From NCBI RefSeq assembly GCF_004345265.1, contig NZ_SLUM01000016.1, forward strand, positions 1-64,000: a DNA stretch of 64,000 nt, written 5' to 3'. Made by a program: the position numbers and the translations under genes. The stretch comes from Allofournierella massiliensis (GTDB taxonomy: Bacteria > Bacillota > Clostridia > Oscillospirales > Ruminococcaceae). The notes below the pieces were generated by a model. The model made no database searches. It saw nothing but the letters and a program-made list of their open reading frames with translations, and was not told where the DNA came from. Below, piece after piece: positions 42,829 through 51,215 of the stretch; within the stretch, counting starts at the first letter, position 1; each line of letters starts with the position of its first letter.

Positions 42829-43845
42829 ATGAAACTGTTATCGATCGCAGTGCCCTGCTTCAACTCGCAGAACTATATGCGCCATTGCGTGGATACTCTG
42901 CTCACCGGCGGCGATGAGGTGGAGATCCTGATCGTGAACGACGGCTCCAAGGACGATACCGCCGCCATCGCGGATGAATACGAACGGCTGTACCCCGGCA
43001 TTGTGCGTGCGGTACATCAGGAGAACGGCGGTCACGGTGCGGCGGTAATGGCCGGACTGAAGAACGCTCAGGGCCGTTACTTCAAGGTTGTGGACAGCGA
43101 CGACTGGGTGGACGAGGAAGCCTATGCCAAGATTCTGTGCGCCTTGCGTAATTTTGTGCACGGTGGCCAGGAAGTGGATCTGGTGGTGAGCAACTTTGTA
43201 TACGATAAGGTGGGCGCCCGCCATAAAAAGGTGATGAGCTACGCCAACGCCCTGCCTGAGGAACAGGTGATCGGCTGGGATCAGGTGGGCCGCTTCCACA
43301 AGGGCCAGTACATCCTGATGCACTCGGTGATCTATCGCACCCAGCTGCTGATCGACAGCGGCCTGGATCTGCCCCGCCACACCTTCTATGTGGATAACCT
43401 GTTTGTGTATGTTCCCATGCAGTGTGTGAAGAGCATCTACTACATCAACGTGGATTTCTACCATTACTTCATTGGCCGGGACGACCAGTCCGTGAACGAG
43501 AGCGTGATGATCAAGCGCATTGATCAGCAGATCAAGGTAAACAAGCTGATGTTAAAGCAGGTACGCCTGCAGGGCATCAAGAACACCCGCCTGCGCCAGT
43601 ATCTGTATAATTATCTGGAAATCATCACGGTGGTTTCCTCCATTCTGATGATCCGCAGCGGTACTGCCGAGAATCTGGCCAAAAAGCAGGAGCTGTGGGA
43701 TTACATCAAGGCGAACGATCCCTGGGCGTACTATCGTCTGCGCCGGGGCATCATGGGGCAGGCCATGAACTGGAACAGCCCGGTGGGCCGTGCTTTTGCG
43801 GTGACCGCCTACAAGATCAGCCAGAAGATCTTCGGCTTCAACTGA
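42829..43845 (+). CDS. Family 2 glycosyltransferase
   Basis: The 338-residue enzyme has an N-terminal GT-A domain (LSIAVPCFNSQNYM, then ILIVNDGSKDDT near residue 35 and a VVDSDDWVD DXD-type motif near 90) and a mixed C-terminal region without a clear membrane domain. It should transfer a sugar from a nucleotide donor to a cell-surface polysaccharide, lipid or teichoic-acid precursor. It stands alone between a terminator on each side, so the partner pathway is not evident. Acceptor unknown. Confidence 0.9.
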   Translation: MKLLSIAVPCFNSQNYMRHCVDTLLTGGDEVEILIVNDGSKDDTAAIADEYERLYPGIVRAVHQENGGHGAAVMAGLKNAQGRYFKVVDSDDWVDEEAYAKILCALRNFVHGGQEVDLVVSNFVYDKVGARHKKVMSYANALPEEQVIGWDQVGRFHKGQYILMHSVIYRTQLLIDSGLDLPRHTFYVDNLFVYVPMQCVKSIYYINVDFYHYFIGRDDQSVNESVMIKRIDQQIKVNKLMLKQVRLQGIKNTRLRQYLYNYLEIITVVSSILMIRSGTAENLAKKQELWDYIKANDPWAYYRLRRGIMGQAMNWNSPVGRAFAVTAYKISQKIFGFN

Positions 43846-43864
43846 GCCATTTGAAAACGTAGTT

Positions 43865-43905
43865 CAACTCCCCTGAAGCAATGCTTTGGGGGAGTTGTTT
43901 TCAGG
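43865..43905 (+). terminator. Terminator after the glycosyltransferase
   Basis: CAACTCCCC (43865-43873) pairs with GGGGAGTTG (43889-43897), followed by TTTTC. It is the last GC-rich host-like sequence before the AT-rich restriction-modification island. Confidence 0.8.
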
Positions 43906-43963
43906 GCACGCCGGCACCTGTTTTGTTAAAGCGAGCGAACCAGTGGAAAAACTGGATGGACGG

Positions 43964-43992
43964 TTGTAGTAGATAACTTTGTGTGTTACAAT
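43964..43992 (+). promoter_or_regulatory. Promoter of the restriction-modification operon
   Basis: TTGTAG (43964-43969) and TACAAT (43987-43992) are 17 bases apart, 56 bases before the methyltransferase start. A small inverted repeat CCAGT-N6-ACTGG (about 43941-43956) lies upstream. Confidence 0.6.
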
Positions 43993-44047
43993 AAAAATGG
44001 GTTGTTTTGAGTATTTCTTTTTAAACTTTAGAAAGCGAGGTGTACGG

Positions 44048-44896
44048 ATGAACCCGGTTTTGAAATATCGTGGAGGAAAATCGAGGGAAATTCCTCGCTT
44101 TCTTCAATATATACCAAATGATTTTAACCGCTATATTGAGCCTTTTTTTGGCGGTGGAGCTGTTTTCTTTTATCTTGAGCCCGATAATTCGATTATCAAT
44201 GATGCAAATACCAGGTTGATGACGTTTTATCAGCAGTTGCGAGACAACTATTCAACTATGCGCACACAACTTGATACGCTTCAACAATTATACGAGGTCA
44301 ACCAGGCAGAATACAAGAGATTAAAAGCGCTGACTCCTGACGAGAGGGTTCCTAACGCAAACGAAGCATTATATTATCGTATGAGGGAGTTGTTTAACCA
44401 TCCTGACAATACCTTTTTAGATGGATCCGTATATTTCTTCATTAACAAAACGGCATATTCTGGTATGATTCGGTATAATAACAGCGGAGAATACAATGTT
44501 CCGTTTGGCCGTTATCCTAATTTAAATACCAAATTAGTAACGAGACAGCATAGCGAGTTGCTGCAAAGAGCAGAACTGTTTAATCTTGATTACAATGATA
44601 TATTCGATATGGCAACAGCAGATGATTTTATCTTCCTTGATCCGCCGTATGACTGCGTGTTCAATGATTATGGCAATATCGATATGATGAACGGTTTCGA
44701 TGAGGCAGAACATAGGCGTTTGGCTGCTGATTTTAGAAATTTGCCGTGTCGTGCTCTGATGGTAATAGGAAAAACGCCCTTAACGGAAGAGCTATATGGA
44801 GAGTATATATTTGATGAGTATTATAAAAACTATTCGGTTAATATAAAAAATCGGTTTAAAAACGATAAAATGCATATTATTGTTAAAAATTATTAA
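44048..44896 (+). CDS. Dam-type (D12 class) adenine-N6 DNA methyltransferase
   Basis: The 282-residue enzyme shows the D12 class order: KYRGGKSRE at the N-terminus (like FxGGK), IEPFFGGGAVFF at about 30-41 for SAM binding, and the catalytic DPPYD with Asp198. This group (DpnM, Dam) methylates adenine, usually in GATC-type sites. It protects host DNA from the endonuclease encoded 14 bases downstream. The frame is open upstream to 43979, but AAAGCGAGGTG lies before the ATG at 44048 and gives the usual start. Codon use (AGA, TTA, ATA) is strongly AT-rich compared with all neighbours, a mark of horizontal gain. Confidence 0.92.
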   Translation: MNPVLKYRGGKSREIPRFLQYIPNDFNRYIEPFFGGGAVFFYLEPDNSIINDANTRLMTFYQQLRDNYSTMRTQLDTLQQLYEVNQAEYKRLKALTPDERVPNANEALYYRMRELFNHPDNTFLDGSVYFFINKTAYSGMIRYNNSGEYNVPFGRYPNLNTKLVTRQHSELLQRAELFNLDYNDIFDMATADDFIFLDPPYDCVFNDYGNIDMMNGFDEAEHRRLAADFRNLPCRALMVIGKTPLTEELYGEYIFDEYYKNYSVNIKNRFKNDKMHIIVKNY

Positions 44897-44910
44897 CGGG
44901 AGATGTCGTT

Positions 44911-46599
44911 GTGGCAAGAATTGATAATAAACTGCTGTTCTTTACTACTTCGCCTAGGACACCTGCCAAGATGATTCCAGAAATAAAACTTTTAGCTGAA
45001 AAGTTTTCAGGAAACCAGTGGAATCAATTCACCCAAGAGAAATTTGTGGACGAATTGGCCCAAAGTGATTTCTTTGAAGGAAAAGGATCACCTTTCGACA
45101 AGGCGTTTAGCGCAAGAGATCGAATCAATCGAGCGCCAAAGGCTTTAGGGTTTGTTGATCTGAATCCCTGTGTGGCATTAACTGAAGCAGGGCATTTTTT
45201 TATTTATGGAAAACGCCCACAGGAGATATTTTTACGGCAGTTATTGAAATTTCAGCTGCCTTCTCCATATCACTCCGAGAACAGAAATATTGCAGGAACT
45301 TTTCATATTCGGCCCTATCTGGAAATTTTACGCCTGGTTCGGGAATTGGAATATATCACTTTTGATGAATTCAAAATATTTGCTGTTCAAATGACAGACT
45401 ATCACAGATTTGAAGCGATAAGAGATTCCGTTTTGCAATTCAGAGAGGAAAAATCTCGAAACAGAGGGCAATATAAGCGTTTTGTCAATCATATATGGGA
45501 AGGAGCAATATTAGAAATACACAAAGACAGGATTGCGGCCGGAAAAACAAGAACAAGAGAAACGCACGATGCCAGCCTAAAAAAATTTGTTGCTACGCAA
45601 AAAAGCAATATGAGAGATTATGCGGATGCCTGTTTTCGATATTTGAGATATACCGGGCTAATCTCTATTTCACACAAAAATCGATCCATATCAATTTTTG
45701 ATGACAAAATTGTTGAAGTGGATTTTATTCTTTCGACAGTACCGCGCGATCCGGTTTGTGTTAATGACCTGAATGCCTATAAAAGATATCTGTTTTCTGC
45801 TAATTTGCCTGCTCTCTATACAGACAATAAAGCCAATATTGTTGATGTACTTATGCGGATTGGTTCCTTTACAAGAAGGGAGCTAGCAGGCAAAACTCTT
45901 GAGGAGCTAAAGGATTTACGCGATGATATCGTTCAGCGGCACAAAGATGCTGTTATCAATAAGCAAGTTGCCGAGATAAAGTCGTATGCTCTATATTCAG
46001 AAATTATAGACACATTCAATGAAATTATTGCCGATGAATATTATGACGCCCCCTTAATGCTTGAATATAACACATGGCGGGCGATGACAATGCTTGATGG
46101 CGGAAATATCAAAGGCAACTTTAATTTTGATGATGCAGGGCAACCGCTGTCTACCGCGGCTGGAAATATGCCGGATATTGAATGTGACTATGATGATTTT
46201 GCCTTATCTGTAGAAGTGACGTTACAGTCCGGGCAACGTCAGTACGAATCTGAGGGAGAGCCTGTTGCACGACATTACGGACAATTGAAAAAGAGAAGTG
46301 GAAAAGAAACCTACTGCCTCTTTATTGCCCCGACAATCAACGCAGCAACTTTAGCGCATTTTTATGGATTAAACCATCTTTCGATTGCGTTGTATGGTGG
46401 GAAGTCTAAGATTATCCCCTTGGAATTAGACCAGTTTATGCGCCTTATTGAAAATGCGTACAGTTATGAAACTCAACCAGAGCCAAAAGATATTCGACGT
46501 TTTCTCGATTACGCCATTATGTTGTGTGAAAAAGCAACAGATGAAAACAATTGGCGTTCTGGTATTCAAGCGTGTGTTGATCTGTGGCTGGCATCATAA
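44911..46599 (+). CDS. AlwI-family type II restriction endonuclease
   Basis: The 562-residue protein matches the AlwI family, which recognises GGATC and cuts outside it. The core motif is near the C-terminus: DYDDFALSVEVTL then GQRQYESEGEPVARHYGQ, where Glu435 and a preceding Asp (near 427) fit a PD-(D/E)xK-like site; the EGEPVxRH segment is typical of the family as I recall it. It follows the Dam-type methyltransferase by 14 bases, uses a GTG start with GGGAGATG upstream, and shares the AT-rich codon use. Exact site and cutting pattern cannot be read from sequence. Confidence 0.82.
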   Translation: MARIDNKLLFFTTSPRTPAKMIPEIKLLAEKFSGNQWNQFTQEKFVDELAQSDFFEGKGSPFDKAFSARDRINRAPKALGFVDLNPCVALTEAGHFFIYGKRPQEIFLRQLLKFQLPSPYHSENRNIAGTFHIRPYLEILRLVRELEYITFDEFKIFAVQMTDYHRFEAIRDSVLQFREEKSRNRGQYKRFVNHIWEGAILEIHKDRIAAGKTRTRETHDASLKKFVATQKSNMRDYADACFRYLRYTGLISISHKNRSISIFDDKIVEVDFILSTVPRDPVCVNDLNAYKRYLFSANLPALYTDNKANIVDVLMRIGSFTRRELAGKTLEELKDLRDDIVQRHKDAVINKQVAEIKSYALYSEIIDTFNEIIADEYYDAPLMLEYNTWRAMTMLDGGNIKGNFNFDDAGQPLSTAAGNMPDIECDYDDFALSVEVTLQSGQRQYESEGEPVARHYGQLKKRSGKETYCLFIAPTINAATLAHFYGLNHLSIALYGGKSKIIPLELDQFMRLIENAYSYETQPEPKDIRRFLDYAIMLCEKATDENNWRSGIQACVDLWLAS

Positions 46600-46659
46600 A
46601 AAAGAGGTTCCGCCAGGAAAGCCAGTCAGAACGATACAGAGAACAGCCTTGTTTATTTT

Positions 46660-46723
46660 AGCAACCCAGACAATTATGCCCACTCGTTGAACGCAAGGGT
46701 ATGATTGTCTGGGTTGCTTTTTT
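46660..46723 (+). terminator. Long-stem terminator closing the restriction-modification island
   Basis: AGCAACCCAGACAAT (46660-46674) pairs with ATTGTCTGGGTTGCT (46703-46717), extended by CC/GG near the loop, and is followed by TTTTTT. The AT-rich island ends here and host-like GC-rich sequence resumes about 60 bases later. Confidence 0.9.
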
Positions 46724-46794
46724 ACGTTAGCGGATGAAATCAGAACGTCGGAGTGGTATAATGAAGCAAAACGACGAAAAGGGGCGTGCCGCAG

Positions 46795-48714
46795 ATGATG
46801 CAGGATACCATAAAGATCATGAAGGAGCAGGTACAGACGCGGGGGCTGTATCAGATCGTCAAAGAGGTGAGCAGCTTCCACCGTATCCAGGCCAGCGGCG
46901 GCTTCCGGGCCGCGGCCAACTGGTGCTGCGACTGGCTGAACAGCCGGGGCGTGCAGGCACAGGTGCTCCATTATCCGGCCCCGGCGGGCGGCTACGCGGG
47001 CAGCTACCGGTTGTTCCAGGAATGGAACTGCACCGCGGGCTGGTGCCGCATTGCCGGGCCGGAGGGCTTTGTGCTGGCGGATTACTCGGTGGAGCCCATC
47101 TCGCTGATCCAGAAAAGCTGCGCCTGCGACTGGCGGGATGAAACGCTGGAGCTGGTGGAGATGACCGAGGGCTGCGAAGAATCCGCTTACCAGAGCTGGA
47201 ATCTGGAGGGCAAGGTGCTGTTTACCCATCAGCACATCAACAAATTCAGCTGGGCCATCCAGAAACGGGGCGCACTGGGCATTGTGTCGGACTATCTGAA
47301 CGAGACGCCCCATGTGCGCACCCCGGAGGAGTTGCTGGATGCGCTGAACTACACCTCCTTCTGGTGGGAGCATACCCCCGGCGAGCGGCAGGCCTTCGGG
47401 TTTGTGGTGTCGCCCCGCACCTCGCTGCGGCTGCAAAAGCTGTGCCACCAGAAGCGGCAGGCCTTTGAAAAAGGGGAGTGCGAAAGTCCTTATCTTTTGC
47501 TGAACGCCTATGTGGATGCCAGACTGGAAAACGGCACCAGCGAGGTGGTGGAAGCGGTTCTGCCCGGCGAAAGCGAGGAGAGCGTGCTGGTGTGTGCCCA
47601 TCTGTGCCACCCCTGCGCCAGCGCCAACGACAATGCTTCCGGCGTGGCCGGGGCCATGACCCTGATGGCGGCTATCCACGCGGCCGTGGAGGCGGGCCAG
47701 CTGCCGCCGCTGCAAAAGACCATCCGCATGATTCTGGTGCCGGAGTTCACCGGTACTTACAATTACCTGAACGACGGGCGGGACAAAACCCTCTATACCG
47801 CGGGCATCAATCTGGACATGATCGGCGCCAAACAGGAAGACACCACCGGCCCCATCACCGTGACCGGCCTGCCCTTTGCCATGCCTGGCTTTGAGGGGGA
47901 TCTGGCCACCCTGCTGTTGCAGGAGGTCAAGCAGGAGGTGAACAGCCGGGAGGATCTGCTGCTGCAGAACGTGCGCACCGACGCGGTGCCCTTCGGGCTG
48001 GGCAGCGACCACTTTATCCTGAGCGATCCGCAGGTGGGCATCCCCAGCATCATGCTGGGCCAGTGGCCGGACAAATACTACCACACCAGCGCCGATACCA
48101 TCGAGCGAATGGACATGAACGTGCTCAAGTTTTCCACCGTGCTGGCGGCGGTGTATGCCTATACGTTGTGCAACCTGCAAAAGCGGGATGCCCGGCTGAT
48201 TCTGAACCACCAGTGCACCCGGCTCATGGCCCGGATGGAGGGGATCACCCGGCGGGCCATGCTGGAGCACGGCGACCCGAAACAGCTGGCGGCCCAGCTG
48301 GGCGCGCTGAAGGAGTTTTACACCGAGGCAGCCCGGCGGCTGTGCCAGCAGGCGGGGCTGGATCCGGAAAAGCCGCTGGCAAGGCTGAACGCCCTGCTGC
48401 CCGGTCGGATGCAGTGGGCCGAGGAGGGGCCGGTGTACCGCCGCCTCTTTGGCGACCCGCTGGAATCGCTGGAAAAGCGGATGCTGGATGAGCCGGACAA
48501 GCTGACTCTGGTGCGGGAGTACGACCGCCGTTATGAAGCCGAGCCGGACAGGGAGATGCAGCAGGCACTGTGTGCCTATTACATCGACGGTGCGCGCAGC
48601 TGCGGCCGGGTGGCGGATCAGGTCATTGCCGAGCTGGGCGGCGGAAACCGGGCCATGCTGCTGGAGTATCAGCGGCTGCTGGCCGGGTGCGGTCTGCTGG
48701 AACGCGTTCAGTAA
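46795..48714 (+). CDS. M28-like zinc peptidase (DUF4910/DUF2172-like)
   Basis: The 639-residue protein has a split aminopeptidase fold: an N-terminal segment with an inserted protease-associated-like region (about 100-200), then the metal motifs CAHLCHPCASANDNASG (about 265-283), VPEFTGTY with acidic residues (about 320), LGSDHFIL (about 402) and YHTSADTIERMD (about 430). The last about 170 residues are helical and of unknown role. The layout fits the DUF4910/DUF2172 branch of M28-like peptidases, some linked to glycopeptide or lantibiotic-like contexts. There is no signal peptide, so it is cytoplasmic. AAGGGG lies before the tandem ATG at 46795. The substrate is unknown. Confidence 0.75.
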   Translation: MMQDTIKIMKEQVQTRGLYQIVKEVSSFHRIQASGGFRAAANWCCDWLNSRGVQAQVLHYPAPAGGYAGSYRLFQEWNCTAGWCRIAGPEGFVLADYSVEPISLIQKSCACDWRDETLELVEMTEGCEESAYQSWNLEGKVLFTHQHINKFSWAIQKRGALGIVSDYLNETPHVRTPEELLDALNYTSFWWEHTPGERQAFGFVVSPRTSLRLQKLCHQKRQAFEKGECESPYLLLNAYVDARLENGTSEVVEAVLPGESEESVLVCAHLCHPCASANDNASGVAGAMTLMAAIHAAVEAGQLPPLQKTIRMILVPEFTGTYNYLNDGRDKTLYTAGINLDMIGAKQEDTTGPITVTGLPFAMPGFEGDLATLLLQEVKQEVNSREDLLLQNVRTDAVPFGLGSDHFILSDPQVGIPSIMLGQWPDKYYHTSADTIERMDMNVLKFSTVLAAVYAYTLCNLQKRDARLILNHQCTRLMARMEGITRRAMLEHGDPKQLAAQLGALKEFYTEAARRLCQQAGLDPEKPLARLNALLPGRMQWAEEGPVYRRLFGDPLESLEKRMLDEPDKLTLVREYDRRYEAEPDREMQQALCAYYIDGARSCGRVADQVIAELGGGNRAMLLEYQRLLAGCGLLERVQ

Positions 48715-48820
48715 CAGCGCAAAAGGGCATGCGGCGGGCGGGGAAAAGACCTCGTCCGCCGCTGTTTTTTGGGCGAAAAAAGCCGCTGAAAAAATCCTGA
48801 AAAAATTTTTAAAAAAGTGG

Positions 48821-48849
48821 TTGACAATTGCGGGAACTGTCTGTATAAT
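48821..48849 (+). promoter_or_regulatory. Consensus promoter of the tRNA pair
   Basis: Perfect TTGACA (48821-48826) and TATAAT (48844-48849) with a 17-base spacer lie 33 bases before tRNA-Asp. It is the strongest promoter in the window, preceded by an AT-rich UP-like tract (48790-48816). Confidence 0.9.
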
Positions 48850-48881
48850 ATTAAAAGTCGCCACAAGGCAACGCAAAAGAT

Positions 48882-48958
48882 GGCCCGGTAGTTCAGTTGG
48901 TTAGAACGCTAGCCTGTCACGCTAGAGGTCGTGGGTTCGAGCCCCATCCGGGTCGCCA
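48882..48958 (+). tRNA. tRNA-Asp (GTC)
   Basis: A full cloverleaf can be drawn with acceptor GGCCCGG pairing CCGGGTC (one G-U pair), anticodon GTC in CCTGTCACGC, and TTCGAGCC in the T-loop. CCA is encoded. Confidence 0.96.
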
Positions 48959-48962
48959 TCTT

Positions 48963-49038
<76 letters not shown>

Positions 49039-49042
49039 TGGT

Positions 49043-49077
49043 CAAAGCCCTTCAAACGTTTCGTTTGAAGGGCTTTT
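49043..49077 (+). terminator. Terminator of the tRNA operon
   Basis: AAAGCCCTTCAAACG pairs with CGTTTGAAGGGCTTT around a TTT loop and ends in TTTTTT. Confidence 0.93.
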
Positions 49078-49099
49078 TTGCTGCCTGCAAAACATGTCG

Positions 49100-49129
49100 T
49101 TGCGCGGCTGGCCCCTTTTGTGTTATACT
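49100..49129 (+). promoter_or_regulatory. Promoter of the lysA-like gene
   Basis: TTGCGC (49100-49105) and TATACT (49124-49129) are 18 bases apart, 67 bases before the start. Confidence 0.55.
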
Positions 49130-49195
49130 GTGCTAAAATAAACACTGCGCAATCAAACCGGGCGAACAGCCCGTGGGAAAGGGAGAAAGACCACC

Positions 49196-50479
49196 ATGCA
49201 AAAGCATCCGTTCATCAGCCTGGAACAGGCCCAGAGGATCATTGAGGACGTGCCCACGCCCTTTCATATCTACGACGAAAAAGGCATTCGGGAAAATGCC
49301 CGCCGCCTGAACGCGGCCTTCGCCTGGAACGAGGGCTATAAGGAATATTTTGCCGTGAAGGCCACGCCCACCCCGGCGCTTTTAAAGATTCTGCAGGAGG
49401 AGGGCTGTGGGGTGGACTGCTCCACCTACACCGAGCTGCTGCTCAGTGAAGCCTGCGGTTTTACCGGTCAGGATGTGATGTTCTCCTCAAACGTGACCCC
49501 TGTGCAGGACATGAAAAAGGCCTGCCAGATGGGTGCTTACATCAACCTGGACGACTACACCCATGTGGAATTTCTGGATCGGGTGGCCGGTGTGCCGGAA
49601 ACCGTGTTCTGCCGCTACAATCCGGGCGGCGTGTTCAGCATGGGCAACGACATTATGGACAACCCCGGCGAAGCCAAATACGGCATGACTGAAGAGCAGA
49701 TGGCTTCCGCCTTCGAAAAGCTGATGAAGAAGGGGGCCAAACAGTTCGGCATCCATGCCTTCCTGGCCAGCAACACCACCAGCAATGATTATTACCCGGC
49801 GCTGGCCGAAATCCTGTTCCAGCTGGCGGTGCGGCTGAACAAGGCCACCGGCGCAAAGATCAAATTCATCAATCTATCCGGCGGCGTGGGTGTGGACTAC
49901 CGCCCTGAGGAGCCCGCCAGCGACATTGCCGCCATCGGTGAAGGTGTGCGCAAAAAGTTCGAGGAGATTCTGGTGCCCGCCGGCATGGGCGATGTGTCCA
50001 TCTTCACCGAGCTGGGCCGGTTCATGCTGGCCCCTTACGGCCATCTGGTGGCCACTGTGCTCCACGAAAAGCATATCCAGAAAAACTATCTGGGTCTGGA
50101 TGCCTGCGCCGCCAATCTGATGCGTCCGGCCATGTACGGTGCGTACCACCACATCACCGTGCTGGGCAAGGAAAACGAGCCCTGCGACCATGTGTATGAC
50201 GTGACCGGCGGTCTGTGCGAAAACAACGACAAATTCGCCATCGACCGGGCCCTGCCTGAGACCGGCATCGGTGACGTGCTGGTGATCCACGACACCGGCG
50301 CCCACGGCTTCTCCATGGGCTACAACTACAACGGCAAGCTGCGCAGCGCCGAGGTGCTGCTGCATGAGGACGGCAGCCACGAGGTGATCCGCCGGGCTGA
50401 GACCCCCATGGATTACTTCGCCACACTGGACAATACCCCCTTTTATCAGAAGCTCAGCGAGCTGTGTGAACAGGAATGA
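49196..50479 (+). CDS. lysA: Diaminopimelate decarboxylase
   Basis: The 427-residue fold III PLP enzyme converts meso-diaminopimelate to lysine. PLP Lys55 lies in YFAVKATP; the substrate-side His is in FGIHAFLASNT; INLSGGVGVDYRPEE binds the cofactor phosphate; GGLCENNDKFA holds the specificity Cys; HDTGAHGFSMGYNYNG is the C-terminal motif of LysA. These together favour diaminopimelate over ornithine, arginine or carboxynorspermidine as substrate. GGGAGAAAG precedes the ATG. It stands alone here. Confidence 0.88.
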   Translation: MQKHPFISLEQAQRIIEDVPTPFHIYDEKGIRENARRLNAAFAWNEGYKEYFAVKATPTPALLKILQEEGCGVDCSTYTELLLSEACGFTGQDVMFSSNVTPVQDMKKACQMGAYINLDDYTHVEFLDRVAGVPETVFCRYNPGGVFSMGNDIMDNPGEAKYGMTEEQMASAFEKLMKKGAKQFGIHAFLASNTTSNDYYPALAEILFQLAVRLNKATGAKIKFINLSGGVGVDYRPEEPASDIAAIGEGVRKKFEEILVPAGMGDVSIFTELGRFMLAPYGHLVATVLHEKHIQKNYLGLDACAANLMRPAMYGAYHHITVLGKENEPCDHVYDVTGGLCENNDKFAIDRALPETGIGDVLVIHDTGAHGFSMGYNYNGKLRSAEVLLHEDGSHEVIRRAETPMDYFATLDNTPFYQKLSELCEQE

Positions 50480-50507
50480 CGGGAGAAGAAAGGCGGCAAA
50501 AATGTGA

Positions 50508-50537
50508 TTGACAAGGCCGCTTTTCCGGGGGTATACT
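50508..50537 (+). promoter_or_regulatory. Promoter of coaD
   Basis: TTGACA (50508-50513) and TATACT (50532-50537) are 18 bases apart, about 80 bases before the coaD start. Confidence 0.75.
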
Positions 50538-50618
50538 TAAGGGCGCCCGCCGAACAGCAAGGCGGGAAAATGGCCAACAGTGGGCCCAGCGGCCCACAGC
50601 GGAAAGGAAAAACGCTTT

Positions 50619-51134
50619 ATGGAAAAACGCATCGCCATCTGCCCCGGCAGCTTTGATCCCATCACCAAGGGCCACCTGGACATCATCCGCCGGGCTTCGG
50701 GCCTGTTCGACGAGGTGATCGTGCTCATTCTGGTGAACTACGCCAAGAGCAACACCGCCTTTACCCCCGCCGAGCGGGTGGAGCTGGCCCGCCGGGTGAC
50801 CAAAGACCTGCCCAACGTGCGGGTGGATTTCTTCGGCGGCCTGCTGGCGGACTACGCCTCCCATGTGGGGGCCTGTACCCTGATCAAGGGTCTGCGTGCG
50901 GTGAGCGATTTTGAATACGAATTCCAGATGGCGCTCACCAACAAGAAGCTCTGCCCCACACTGGAGACCATGTTCATGACCACCGACATTCAGTACATGT
51001 ATCTTTCCTCCTCCATTGTGCGGGAGGTGGCCACCATGGGCGGTGATATTTCCGAGTTTGTCTGCCCGGAGATCATCGACGACATTCGCCGCCGTCTCGG
51101 GCCCAAGAACGACAAGAGCGAAGAAAACAAATAA
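50619..51134 (+). CDS. coaD: Phosphopantetheine adenylyltransferase
   Basis: The 171-residue enzyme makes dephospho-CoA from 4'-phosphopantetheine and ATP. It shows CPGSFDPITKGHLDI (the nucleotide-binding TxGH), then KGLRAVSDFEYEFQMA near residue 88 and YLSSSIVREVA near 127, all diagnostic of CoaD. The frame is open upstream to 50580, but GGAAAGGAA lies before the ATG at 50619. A run of charged residues ends the protein. Confidence 0.95.
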   Translation: MEKRIAICPGSFDPITKGHLDIIRRASGLFDEVIVLILVNYAKSNTAFTPAERVELARRVTKDLPNVRVDFFGGLLADYASHVGACTLIKGLRAVSDFEYEFQMALTNKKLCPTLETMFMTTDIQYMYLSSSIVREVATMGGDISEFVCPEIIDDIRRRLGPKNDKSEENK

Positions 51135-51144
51135 ACAAAAACGC

Positions 51145-51190
51145 AAAAAAGCAGCCCTCTGCACGGTGTTCCGGCAGAGGGCTGCTTTTT
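51145..51190. terminator. Bidirectional terminator between coaD and mnmA
   Basis: AAAGCAGCCCTCTGC pairs with GCAGAGGGCTGCTTT, with an A-run before it and TTTTT after it, between convergent genes. Confidence 0.92.
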
Positions 51191-51215
51191 GTTTGTGTTG
51201 TCTGCTCTGGGGAGA

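Noticed and set aside
46660-46723. Attachment site or transposon end at the island border
   Set aside because: The structure is a plain inverted repeat with a T-run and has no matching copy at the other border, so a terminator is simpler.
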